Shown here: in pieces, positions 1 to 8,563 of the stretch
How the letters are laid out: each line of letters starts with the position of its first letter
Position numbering within the stretch: the stretch's first letter is position 1
Origin: CBDFHV01 sp965247705
Lineage (GTDB): Bacteria > Pseudomonadota > Alphaproteobacteria > Rhodospirillales > CAMCUA01
Direction: 5' to 3'
Length of the DNA: 46,258 nt
NCBI GenBank assembly: GCA_965247705.1
Contig: CBDFHV010000053.1
Coordinates: forward strand, 1-46,258
The notes under the pieces: generated by a model
Told to the model about the DNA's origin: nothing
The model's input: the letters and a program-made list of their open reading frames with translations, nothing else
Database searches by the model: none
Position numbers and translations under genes: made by a program

Positions 1-1
1 C

Positions 2-934
2 GGCCTTGCGCTGTTCCTTGCCCTGTTTGGTTCGCGGATGGGGCTCGATCAGGGGAACATGGCCGAGGGCGCGGCTGTGGGCCTTGATCTCCGGGGCGTC
101 GTAGGCCGAGTCCATCAGGTCGTAGAGGCTGGTTACCCGGGCGGCGGTCATGGTGGCCAGCGGGATCGCCGCCTGGCTGTCGTGCAGGCTGGCCGAGGTG
201 AGCAGCGCGGCGATCGGGATGTCGCCGTCGGCCACGTCGAGGTGCAGCTTGTAGCCGATCCAATGGGTGCGGTAGCCCTTGGCGTTCTGCTTGACCCCGG
301 TGGTGCAGGCCCGCGGCAGATCGGCCAGCATCTCAGGTAGGCCCATCGCGCCTTGGCGTTCCAGGCGGCGGCGCTCCGGGGGCGCCTTGGGCCGTTCCTC
401 GCCCTTCCTGGGCCGGCCACGCTTGCGCTTTGGCCGGGCCTCGGGTTTCGCCTTCTTCGGCGCCCGCTCGCGGGCCTCGATCGCGGTGGCATCGCGGGCG
501 ATGTGGCCGACCAGGCGCGCCCCTTGGGTCTTGGCGATCACCGCCGCGTGCAGACGGCCGGGCAGATCGCTCGCCGCGAACTCGCCAAAGGCCCGCGAGA
601 ACGTCGCCGCGCTCGGAACCGCGCCGGCCCGGGTCCAGCCGCACAGCCGCCGCAGGGTCTTGTCCAGCACCAGGCGCTCGATCAGCACGGTGGTTTGGGC
701 GATGTTGAAGACCGCCTTGGCGACAAAGCCCCGCGCCAGCGCCGCCCGGTCCTTGCGCGGACGCCCGACCACACCCGGCCAGTCCCGCACGAAAGCCTCG
801 ATGCGCGCCAGCTCGAGCACCGTCACCAGGTCGCGATAGCGGTCGCCGAGCGGCCCAAGCTCCTCCTCCAGCGCCGGAAAAAGTTCGCCTTGAAGGCTCT
901 GCCAATAAACTGATAGCGTCTCGCGTAGAGGCAT
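2..934 (-). CDS. IS transposase (DDE type), cut by left window edge
   Basis: This is an insertion-sequence transposase read on the minus strand from ATG at 934. The frame stays open for 311 codons to the edge, so its C-terminus is outside the window. The start follows an AAGGA Shine-Dalgarno about eight bases upstream. Visible features are an N-terminal helical part, a basic linker (RKRGRPRKGEER, near residue 180), and acidic catalytic candidates in DATAIEAR (near residue 147) and LMDSAYDAPEI (near residue 275). This resembles the IS4/IS5/IS1182 DDE superfamily; I cannot fix the family without the element ends. The upstream leader (935 to about 1075) runs into the truncated motA, so the right end of the element must lie there, but its inverted repeat cannot be paired because the other end is not visible. 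Confidence 0.8.
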   Translation of the reverse strand, partial: MPLRETLSVYWQSLQGELFPALEEELGPLGDRYRDLVTVLELARIEAFVRDWPGVVGRPRKDRAALARGFVAKAVFNIAQTTVLIERLVLDKTLRRLCGWTRAGAVPSAATFSRAFGEFAASDLPGRLHAAVIAKTQGARLVGHIARDATAIEARERAPKKAKPEARPKRKRGRPRKGEERPKAPPERRRLERQGAMGLPEMLADLPRACTTGVKQNAKGYRTHWIGYKLHLDVADGDIPIAALLTSASLHDSQAAIPLATMTAARVTSLYDLMDSAYDAPEIKAHSRALGHVPLIEPHPRTKQGKEQRKA

Positions 935-1078
935 GGCCGGCAGTCCTTTCCAGGTGTTGTTTCTCGCAAATCCAACATACCGGAAAAGGCCTGCGGCCGC
1001 CTCGACAACAAACCAAAATCACCCGCTCAAAGCGGAAAATCCAACGCAAAACATCCGTTTTGCAACCGCCTCCACAGT

Positions 1079-1639
1079 GCCCGCGATCCGGGTGACGCCG
1101 CCACACAGGTCTTGCAGATCGCCGAGTTGGCGCGGCGCAAGGGGATTCTGTCCCTTCAGGACACCATCGATGCCCTGCGCCACGAGGGCTTCCTCTACAA
1201 GGGCATGTCGCTGATCGTCGACGGCACCCCGGGCGACGAGGTGGAAGCAATCATGCGCCGGGACATGCACGCGACCCTTCAGCGCCACCAGAAAAGCGCC
1301 GGCGTGTTGCGCAAGGCGGCCGAGTTCGCGCCCGCCATGGGCCTGATCGGCACGTTGATCGGTCTGGTGCAGATGCTCGGCAATTTGGACGATCCCTCCA
1401 CGATCGGCCCCAGCATGGCCGTCGCCCTGCTGACCACCTTCTACGGCGCGGTGCTGGCCAACGTGGTGTTCTCGCCGCTCGCCTCGAAGTTGGAGCGCAA
1501 CTCGGCGGAGGAGGCTCTGGTCAACAATCTCTATCTGATGGCCGCCGGCTCGGTCGGCCGTCAGGAAAACCCACGACGTTTGGAAATGCTGCTCAACAGC
1601 GTACTGCCGCCCGCCAAGCGGGTGCGGTACTTCGACTGA
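1079..1639 (+). pseudogene. motA: MotA/PomA-type flagellar stator protein, 5'-truncated
   Basis: This is the C-terminal part of a MotA/PomA proton- or sodium-channel stator subunit, an inner-membrane protein that drives flagellar rotation. The readable part contains the cytoplasmic loop (RIAEL-like helix, then QIAELARRKGILSL), the conserved FAPAMGLIGTLIGLVQML segment and the last membrane helix MAVALLTTFYGAVLAN, ending in VRYFD. The first two membrane helices are absent. In-frame sequence upstream of 1079 loses resemblance and merges into the leader of the IS whose transposase ends at 934. A TTG at 1112 could start a fragment, but it would lack the N-terminal half, so I treat this as a gene broken by insertion. 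The next gene, flbD, begins 25 bases downstream, consistent with one flagellar operon. Confidence 0.75.
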
Positions 1640-1664
1640 ACGAACCGTCCGGAGGCGACCCGTC

Positions 1665-3026
1665 ATGCGCGTACTCATCATCGGAGCCATGGGAGGACAA
1701 ATCGGCGCCGCCAGCCAGATGGCCATGTCCCGTGGCGCCAAGGTCGCCCACGCCGAGGATTTGGATCGGGCGATGCGCTATCTGCGCGACGGGCAGGGTG
1801 CCGAGCTGGTGATGATCGATGTCAAGCAGGACGTCGCCGACTTCATGGAGCGGCTGACGGCGGAACGGATCAACGTTCCGGTGGTCGCCTGCGGCATCGG
1901 CAACGACACCGAGGCCGCTGTGCGGGCCATCAAGGCCGGGGCCAAGGAATACGTGCCCCTGCCGCCCGATGCGGACCTCATAGCCGCCGTCTTGGCCGCC
2001 GTGGCCGAGGAAGATCACCACATAGTTTTCGCCGACCCGGTGATGAATGATCTGCTGCGTATGGCCGAGAAGCTGGCGCGCAGCGACGCCAGCCTGCTCA
2101 TCACCGGCCCTTCGGGCACCGGCAAGGAACTGCTCGCCCGCCACGTCCATACTCACAGCCCGCGCAAGAAGGCCCGCTTCGTTGCCGTCAACTGCGCCGC
2201 AATTCCGGAAAACCTCCTGGAATCGGAACTGTTTGGCCATGAAAAAGGCGCCTTCACCGGCGCCGTTGGCCGTCGCATTGGAAAATTCGAAGAGGCCGAC
2301 GGCGGCACCTTGCTGCTGGACGAAGTCAGCGAGATGGAACTCCGGCTCCAGGCCAAGCTGCTGAGGGCCATCCAGGAGCGCGAGATCGATCGGGTCGGCG
2401 GTACCAAGCCGGTCACGGTAAACACGCGCATCATCGCGACCAGCAACCGCAACCTTCAGGAAGTGGTGGCCCAAGGTACGTTTCGCGAGGATCTGTTCTT
2501 CCGCCTCAACGTGGTGGTCTTGCCGGTGCCGGCGCTCAAGGACCGGCCCTTGAATATTCCGATACTGGCGCGGCACTTCGCCAAGGGCTTCGCCGAGGAC
2601 AATGACATGGAATTTCCGACGCTCAGCGACGGTGCGCTGCGCAAGCTGGAAGCCTATTCCTGGCCGGGCAACGTGCGAGAGCTGGAAAACACCATGCACC
2701 GCACCGTGCTGCTGGCCGAGGGCAGCCGGATCGGCCCGGACGATGTGCTGCTGACCGGCGAGGGCATGACGCCGGGCGGCCAGGCTTCGTCGATGCCGGC
2801 GAGCGCGGACGGTCAGGCGGTTACGGCGCGGCTGGTGGGCCACACGGTCGCCGAAGTGGAACGGGACTTGATCATCGATACTTTGCACCACTGCCTCGGC
2901 AACCGCACCCACGCGTCGCATATTCTGGGCATCTCCATTCGAACGTTGCGCAACAAGCTCAAACAGTACGGCGAGCAGGGCTTTGCGGTGCCGGCGCCCG
3001 GAGTGGGTGTCCAGCCGTCGGCATGA
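1665..3026 (+). CDS. flbD: FlbD-type sigma-54 flagellar transcription activator
   Basis: This is a 453-residue NtrC-type activator that in alphaproteobacteria turns on class III/IV flagellar genes with sigma-54. An N-terminal receiver-like domain (about residues 1-115, with an Asp in VMIDVKQD) is followed by an AAA+ domain: Walker A GPSGTGKE near residue 147, the sigma-54 contact loop GAFTGA near 195, Walker B GGTLLLDE near 213, and an R-finger region to about 350. The C-terminus holds a FIS-type helix-turn-helix (HASHILGISIRTLRNKLKQY). The ATG has a GGAGG nine bases upstream. The gene sits between the motA remnant and flhA, as in other alphaproteobacterial flagellar operons. The frame is intact with no sign of decay, unlike several neighbours. 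Start and identity are secure; the regulon is inferred from family knowledge. Confidence 0.92.
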   Translation: MRVLIIGAMGGQIGAASQMAMSRGAKVAHAEDLDRAMRYLRDGQGAELVMIDVKQDVADFMERLTAERINVPVVACGIGNDTEAAVRAIKAGAKEYVPLPPDADLIAAVLAAVAEEDHHIVFADPVMNDLLRMAEKLARSDASLLITGPSGTGKELLARHVHTHSPRKKARFVAVNCAAIPENLLESELFGHEKGAFTGAVGRRIGKFEEADGGTLLLDEVSEMELRLQAKLLRAIQEREIDRVGGTKPVTVNTRIIATSNRNLQEVVAQGTFREDLFFRLNVVVLPVPALKDRPLNIPILARHFAKGFAEDNDMEFPTLSDGALRKLEAYSWPGNVRELENTMHRTVLLAEGSRIGPDDVLLTGEGMTPGGQASSMPASADGQAVTARLVGHTVAEVERDLIIDTLHHCLGNRTHASHILGISIRTLRNKLKQYGEQGFAVPAPGVGVQPSA

Positions 3027-3052
3027 TCGGCGTCTGAGCGGAACCGCACACT

Positions 3053-5182
3053 ATGGCCGATACCGGACAGACGGTCCCCGCGAACGCGGCGGAAACCCCC
3101 GACTTTCCCGTCCTCGAATGGATCCAGGCCGGCATGCGCCGCGGCGACATCGCCATGGCGTTGGCTGTCGCCGCCATTCTGGTGGTGTTGATCCTGCCCC
3201 TGCCCCGCTGGCTGATGGACGTCAGCCTGGCATTTTCCATCACCTTTTCCGTGCTGATCCTGATGACGGCGCTGTTCATCCAGAGACCCCTGGAGTTCAG
3301 CTCGTTTCCCACCGTCCTCTTGTTGGCGACCATGGTGCGTTTGTCCCTGAACCTGGCGTCGACGCGCCTGATCCTCGCCCACGGGCACGAAGGCACCCAC
3401 GCCGCGGGTAGAGTGATCGAAGCCTTTGGCGGCTTCGTCATGGGCGGCAGTTTCATCATCGGCATTATCGTCTTCTCCATTCTGGTGATCGTGAACTTCG
3501 TGGTCATCACCAAGGGTTCGGGCCGCATTGCCGAGGTGTCGGCCCGCTTTACCCTGGATGCCATGCCGGGCAAGCAGATGGCCATCGACGCCGACCTGTC
3601 GTCGGGCCTCATCGACGAGGACGAGGCGCGGCGACGGCGCTGGGAACTGGAGGACGAAAGCACCTTCTTCGGTTCCATGGACGGCGCCGCCAAGTTCGTG
3701 CGCGGCGACGCCGTCGCCGGCCTGCTGATCACCTTCATCAACATCGTCGGCGGCATGATTATCGGTGTCGCCCAGCAAGACCTGTCCTTCTCCGCCGCCG
3801 CCGAAACCTATACCCGGCTGACCGTAGGCGACGGACTGGTGACCCAGATCCCGGCCTTGATCGTGTCCACCGCGGCCGGCCTGGTGGTGACCAAGGCCGG
3901 TATCTCGGGCGCGACCGAGAAGACGCTGTTCAAACAGTTGGGCGGCCAGCCCCGCGCGATGGGTATGTGCGCCTTCCTTCTCGGCTCTCTGGCGCTGCTA
4001 CCCGGCATCCCGGTCCTGCCATTCATGATTCTGTCGATGATCGCCGCCGGCGTCGGCTTTATGGTGCATCGGGATCAAAGCCGCCTGCGCGCGGAGGCTG
4101 CCCTGGCCCAGGCGGAGGAGGCGAAAGGCCCCGCGCCCCTGGCCGAGGAACCCATTTCCACTACCTTGCGCATGGATGTGCTGCGACTGGAGCTCGGCTA
4201 CGGTCTGCTGACCCTGATCAACGCGCCTCGCGAAGGCCAGCGGCTGACGGACCAGATCAAGGCCCTTCGCCGCCAGTTGGCCACCGATATCGGCTTCGTC
4301 ATGCCCTCGGTGCGGATCCAGGACAACATGCAGCTTCCCGCCAACACCTATGTGGTTCGCGTCAAGGAGATCGAGGCGGGCCGCGGCGACCTGCGTCCCA
4401 ACATGCTGCTGGTCATGGACCCCCGGGGCGAGGAGATCTCCCTGCCGGGCGAGAAGACCAAGGAGCCGACCTTCGGCTTGCCGGCCATGTGGATCGACGA
4501 GTCCAATCGGGAAGAGGCCATGTTCCGGGGCTATACGGTGGTCGATCCCGGCACGGTCGTCACCACGCATCTGACCGAGGTTATCAAGGACAACATGGCG
4601 GAGATGCTGTCCTACGCCGAGACCCAGAAGCTGCTGGACGAACTGGACAAGGAACATCAGAAGCTGATCGCCGATCTGGTTCCCAGCCAGATTACCGTCG
4701 GCGGCATTCAGCGAGCGCTGCAGAACTTGCTGGCGGAACGCATATCGGTCCGTGACCTGCCGACGATCCTGGAAGCGATTTCCGAGGCCTGCGCCTTTAC
4801 CCGCAGCGTCCTGTTGATCACCGAGCATGTTCGTTCGCGCCTGAGCCGACAGGTCAGCGACATGAACACCAACGAACAGGGCTACATTCCGCTGGTCAGC
4901 ATGTCGCCCGAGTGGGAGCAGAACTTCAGCGATTCCCTCGTCGGCACCGGGGACGACCGGCAACTATCCATGGCGCCGTCGAAGCTGCAGGCGTTCATCG
5001 CCGCCTTGCGCAGCACCTTCGAGCGACAGGCGATGATGGGCGAGGTTCCGGTGCTCCTCACCAGTCCGGGGATTCGTCCCTACGTGCGCTCCATCGTCGA
5101 GCGCTTCCGGCCGATGACCACGGTGATGTCCCAGAACGAAGTGCACCCCAAGGCCCGCATCAAGACCGTCGGGCAGATCTAG
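3053..5182 (+). CDS. flhA: Flagellar type III export gate protein FlhA
   Basis: FlhA is the large inner-membrane subunit of the flagellar type III export gate. The 709-residue product has the usual family length. Residues about 20-320 form the hydrophobic membrane part, with the FHIPEP-family signature near residue 163 (RFTLDAMPGKQMAIDADL followed by an acidic/arginine-rich stretch). The C-terminal half is the soluble export-substrate platform, including PGTVVTTHLTEVI and the helical IRPYVRSIVERF end. It starts 27 bases after flbD. Its TAG stop lies at 5180-5182, and the last four bases (CTAG) are duplicated on the far side of the IS that follows. Without the IS the stop would overlap the flhF GTG start as TAGTG. 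The coding sequence itself is complete. Confidence 0.95.
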   Translation: MADTGQTVPANAAETPDFPVLEWIQAGMRRGDIAMALAVAAILVVLILPLPRWLMDVSLAFSITFSVLILMTALFIQRPLEFSSFPTVLLLATMVRLSLNLASTRLILAHGHEGTHAAGRVIEAFGGFVMGGSFIIGIIVFSILVIVNFVVITKGSGRIAEVSARFTLDAMPGKQMAIDADLSSGLIDEDEARRRRWELEDESTFFGSMDGAAKFVRGDAVAGLLITFINIVGGMIIGVAQQDLSFSAAAETYTRLTVGDGLVTQIPALIVSTAAGLVVTKAGISGATEKTLFKQLGGQPRAMGMCAFLLGSLALLPGIPVLPFMILSMIAAGVGFMVHRDQSRLRAEAALAQAEEAKGPAPLAEEPISTTLRMDVLRLELGYGLLTLINAPREGQRLTDQIKALRRQLATDIGFVMPSVRIQDNMQLPANTYVVRVKEIEAGRGDLRPNMLLVMDPRGEEISLPGEKTKEPTFGLPAMWIDESNREEAMFRGYTVVDPGTVVTTHLTEVIKDNMAEMLSYAETQKLLDELDKEHQKLIADLVPSQITVGGIQRALQNLLAERISVRDLPTILEAISEACAFTRSVLLITEHVRSRLSRQVSDMNTNEQGYIPLVSMSPEWEQNFSDSLVGTGDDRQLSMAPSKLQAFIAALRSTFERQAMMGEVPVLLTSPGIRPYVRSIVERFRPMTTVMSQNEVHPKARIKTVGQI

Positions 5183-6781
5183 CCCGAATTATTCACGGCG
5201 CTGATTGAAAATGCTGGTGAGCGTAGATTAACCTGTTGAAATGCCGTATGATTTTGGTGTCAAGACAAGATCACATGGCAACAGAACAACCCACGGCTCA
5301 CCATGAACGAGATTACCCCCTATCTCCCTGGTTTGTCACCCGTTGGAGGCAAGCCGCTTTGCGCCCGCTTCGACGGCGGACGGCTGTCGTCGGACGGCGG
5401 GGTGTTGTTGTTGGGCGAGATCGACAGGCGGCTCGGCATCGCCGACGTGCTCGCTTCCTGCGTCACCGACGTGCGCGACCCGGCGAGCACGACCCACGCT
5501 TACGTAGACATGATCCGGGCGCGCCTGTTCGCTATTGCCTGCGGGTATGAGGATTGCGACGACCTCGACGTTCTGCGTTTCGATCCGGCGTTCAAGCTGG
5601 CCTGTGGCCGTTTGTCCGAGAGCGGCGACGACCTGATGAGCCAACCGACCCTGTCGCGCCTCGAGAACGCGCCGTCATGGCGCGCGCTCGGGCGCATGGG
5701 GCTGTCGATGATCGATCTGTTTTGCGCCAGCTTCAAGCGCGTTCCGGCGCGCATCGTTCTCGATATCGACGACACCGACGATGCCGTTCACGGCGGCCAG
5801 CAGCTGGCGCTGTTCAACGCCCATTACGACGACTATTGCTTCCAACCCATCCATATCTTCGAGGCGGCCACCGGCAAGCCGGTGATGTCACTGCTGCGTC
5901 CCGGCAAGCGGCCCTCCGGCGACGAGGCGGCGCGGATCCTGAGACACGTCATCGGCCGCATCCGCCGCAACTGGCCACGGGTCGAGATCACCGTGCGGGG
6001 CGATGGCCACTACGCCACGCCGGAGGCCATGGAATTCCTCGAACGTCAGGGCTGCGGCTACATCTTCGGGCTTTCCGGCAACGCCCGGCTGAACAGGATC
6101 GGCCAGCCGTGGTGCGAGGACGCCGCCGTGCGCCGGGCGGGGCAGGGAAAGGATAAGGTGCGCCGCTTCTTCCACACCGGCTACCAGGCCAAAAGCTGGT
6201 CACGGCAACGCTCGGTCATCGCCCGCGTGGAAGCTACCGCCAAGGGCTGTGACGTCCGCTTCGTCGTCACCAACCTGAGCGGCCGCGCCAAGGCGCTCTA
6301 CGAGAAGGTCTACTGCGCCCGCGGGCGGATGGAAAACATGATCAAGGACCACAAGCTCTACACCAAGTCCGACCGCACGTCGTGCCACCGTTGGGAGGCC
6401 AACCAGTTCCGCCTCTTCCTGCATACCGGCGCCTACTGGCTGCTGCATCAGCTTCGCCAAGCGGCGCCTCGGAAATCGCTGTGGCGAACGGCCACCTTCG
6501 AAACCCTGCGCCGGGCGTTTCTCAAAATCGCCGTCCGCGTCGAGGAGCTCAAGTCGCGCCTCAGGATCGCCCTGCCTTCGGCCTATCCCTATCAGCCGGC
6601 CATGATCGCCATCGCCGGGCGCATCACCGCCCAAGGGCCCTGAACCAAGCGGCAGGTGCCGCCGGACGAGCCCCGAACAACAACCTCCAACCTCTCCGAC
6701 AATCCGTCTCAAAAATCGCCGTCAACCCGGTCGCTACCGCTCGTCCCGCTGAAATCCGATGGCCGTCATGAATAATTGGGG
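5183..6781 (+). mobile_element. IS1380-family insertion sequence with CTAG target duplication
   Basis: This is a 1599-bp element between flhA and flhF. Its ends are imperfect inverted repeats: CCCGAATTATTCA on the left and, read inward from the right, CCCCAATTATTCA (12 of 13 identical). It is flanked by direct copies of CTAG at 5179-5182 and 6782-6785. It carries one transposase gene in the same direction as the flagellar genes. The insertion falls on the flhA stop/flhF start overlap, and the 4-bp duplication regenerates both codons. About 140 bases lie between the transposase stop and the right end, with nothing recognisable. Confidence 0.88.
5303..6643 (+). CDS. IS1380-family transposase
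   Basis: This 446-residue DDE transposase is full length and uninterrupted, so the element may still be active. Family features are the N-terminal FDGGRLSSDGGVLLL block, the first catalytic aspartate region LDIDDTDDAVHGGQQ near residue 155, the second in VRGDGHYATPEAMEFLE near residue 235, and the C-terminal glutamate region with YEKVYCARGRMENMIKDHK near residue 330. The enzyme cuts and joins the element ends described for the surrounding insertion sequence. The ATG at 5303 gives the conserved MNEITPYLPG start. Nothing else is encoded on this strand in the element. Confidence 0.93.
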   Translation: MNEITPYLPGLSPVGGKPLCARFDGGRLSSDGGVLLLGEIDRRLGIADVLASCVTDVRDPASTTHAYVDMIRARLFAIACGYEDCDDLDVLRFDPAFKLACGRLSESGDDLMSQPTLSRLENAPSWRALGRMGLSMIDLFCASFKRVPARIVLDIDDTDDAVHGGQQLALFNAHYDDYCFQPIHIFEAATGKPVMSLLRPGKRPSGDEAARILRHVIGRIRRNWPRVEITVRGDGHYATPEAMEFLERQGCGYIFGLSGNARLNRIGQPWCEDAAVRRAGQGKDKVRRFFHTGYQAKSWSRQRSVIARVEATAKGCDVRFVVTNLSGRAKALYEKVYCARGRMENMIKDHKLYTKSDRTSCHRWEANQFRLFLHTGAYWLLHQLRQAAPRKSLWRTATFETLRRAFLKIAVRVEELKSRLRIALPSAYPYQPAMIAIAGRITAQGP

Positions 6782-6784
6782 CTA

Positions 6785-7779
6785 GTGCGGCTGAAGACCT
6801 ACACCGCCGGTACGGTGGTCGAGGCGATGGATCTCGTCCGCGAGGAGATGGGCGAGGACGCCATCATCGTTTCGACCCAATCGGGCACCAATGGTCGAGG
6901 TGTGCGGATCACTGCGGTGCAGGAGTTCGCCGAGCCGGAGCTGACGGACGCCCCAAGCACACACCAAGATGGCCCCGTGCGCGCCGACGGCGGTGAAGAT
7001 ATCCGCCAGTTGCTGCGGTCCCACGGGGTCCGGTCGCCCCTTGTCGAACGCCTTGGCGCCGCGGCGGAAGCGGCGGACGACGGATCGTCGATCTTGGACA
7101 TTCTGAAAGATGCGCTGGCGAGTGTGTTCACGTTCTCGCCCCTCGACAGCGCGGAGACCGCAAGGCCCGTGTTTCTCGTCGCACCGCCGGGATGCGGAAA
7201 GACACTGACCGTCGCCAAGCTGCTCGCCCGTTCGATCCTGTCGCGCCAGTCGGTGCGGGCGGTGACCGCCGATACCCGCCGCGCCGGCGGCGTCGAACAG
7301 CTCGCCGCGGTCACCCGCATCCTCGACATCGAGTTGATCGCGGCGGACGATCTGGAGGCGATGCGCCGCGCCGTAAGGTTCGAAGGGTCCGCATGCCGGG
7401 TTTACATCGACGGTCCCGGCATCAACCCCTACAGCGAACCCGAGATGTCCGAACTGTCAGCCATGGTCCGGGCGGCGGGCGCCGAACCGGTGCTCGTCCT
7501 CGCCGCCGGCGCCGATGCCTTGGAGGTCGCCGAGATCGCCTCCAGGTTCGCCACCGTCGGCGTTCGGCGCCTGGTCACCACGCGCCTGGACATGGCGCGG
7601 CGGCTGGGATCGCTGCTGGCGGCGGCGGACGCGGGCCGACTTGCCTTCGCCGAGGCGAGCGTCAATCCCCAGGTGGCGGAGGGGCTCTACCCGATGATTG
7701 CGGTGTCCTGGCGAGCCTTCTGCTACCCGACGACGACGTTTTCCTCGCATCATCCCCTTCGACCGAGGCCGTGTCATGA
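6785..7779 (+). CDS. flhF: FlhF, SRP-like GTPase, frameshifted near its 3' end
   Basis: FlhF is the SRP-family GTPase that places the flagellum at the cell pole. GTG at 6785 starts VRLKTYTAGTVVEAMDLV, the conserved FlhF N-terminus, and once overlapped the flhA stop. The GTPase domain shows G1 APPGCGKTLTVAKLL (near residue 135), DTRRAGGVEQLAAV (near 160), a degenerate G3 (DGPG), and TTRLDMARRLG as G4 (near 265). After EGLYPMIAVS (to 7708) the frame runs out of family resemblance and continues to 8137. In the frame one base back it continues as LASLLLPDDDVFLASS and ends with TGA at 7777-7779, which overlaps the flhG ATG. One base is therefore missing near 7705-7709. I give the ancestral end. 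A sequencing error would look the same. Confidence 0.8.
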
Positions 7780-8561
7780 CCCTTGCGCCGTCTCCCATCT
7801 CGCGGCCCTCGCTTCGCGCCAAGGGCCGGAACATGATCGCCGTCGCTTCGGGCAAGGGCGGCGTGGGCAAGACCTGGTTCGCCATCACCTTGACCCATGC
7901 GCTGTCAAAGAAAGGCGACCGGGCGCTGCTGTTCGACGGCGACCTGGGCCTGGCCAACGTGGACATTCAACTCGGTCTGATGCCCAAGCACGATCTAAGC
8001 AGTGTGATCGCCGGCCGATTGCCCCTCGGCCAGGCCACGCATACCTACGAAGAGGGCCGCTTCGACATTGTCGCCGGCCGGTCGGGCTCGGGGAGCCTGG
8101 CCGATATTCCCCCCAGTCGCCTGGGCGGCCTGGGTGAGGATCTGGCCGCGCTGGCGACCACGTACGACCGGGTCGTCCTGGACCTTGGAGCCGGCGTCGA
8201 GCGCACGGTGCGGCTGTTCACGGGTGTCGTCGGCACCTGCCTGGTGGTTACCACGGACGAGCCCACCGCCCTGACGGATGCCTACGCCTTCATCAAGGTG
8301 ACTCACATGGATCACCCCAACGCCGACATGCGGATCGTGGTGAACATGTGCAACTCCCGGGCCGAGGGGGAGCGGACCTACAATACGCTCCTCAAGGCCT
8401 GCCAGGGCTTTCTCAAGATCTCGCCGCCGCTGGCCGGGGTCATTCGTCGCGACAGCAAGGTTCGCGAAGCCATTCGCGCCCAAACCTCGCTCCTGACCCG
8501 CTCTCCCAACTGCGAGGCGGCCAGCGACATCGAATCCATTGTGGAGAAATTGCGCGCCTGA
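7776..8561 (+). CDS. flhG: FlhG/MinD-like ATPase, flagellar number regulator
   Basis: This is a 261-residue MinD/ParA-type ATPase that partners FlhF and controls flagellar number. A deviant Walker A, SGKGGVGKTWFAITL, lies near residue 27, followed by DGDLGLANVDIQLG, the hallmark of FlhG/MinD proteins, near residue 50. The switch region VLDLGAG is near residue 128. The ATG at 7776 overlaps the ancestral flhF stop (ATGA), which implies translational coupling and supports the reconstructed flhF end. An in-frame upstream start at 7698 is possible but would lie inside flhF and adds no conserved residues. The gene is intact. Confidence 0.9.
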   Translation: MTLAPSPISRPSLRAKGRNMIAVASGKGGVGKTWFAITLTHALSKKGDRALLFDGDLGLANVDIQLGLMPKHDLSSVIAGRLPLGQATHTYEEGRFDIVAGRSGSGSLADIPPSRLGGLGEDLAALATTYDRVVLDLGAGVERTVRLFTGVVGTCLVVTTDEPTALTDAYAFIKVTHMDHPNADMRIVVNMCNSRAEGERTYNTLLKACQGFLKISPPLAGVIRRDSKVREAIRAQTSLLTRSPNCEAASDIESIVEKLRA

Positions 8562-8563
8562 GC

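Noticed and set aside
7700..7715. Programmed frameshift in flhF
   Set aside because: The region GTGTCCTGG has no slippery heptamer or following structure; a simple base loss explains it.
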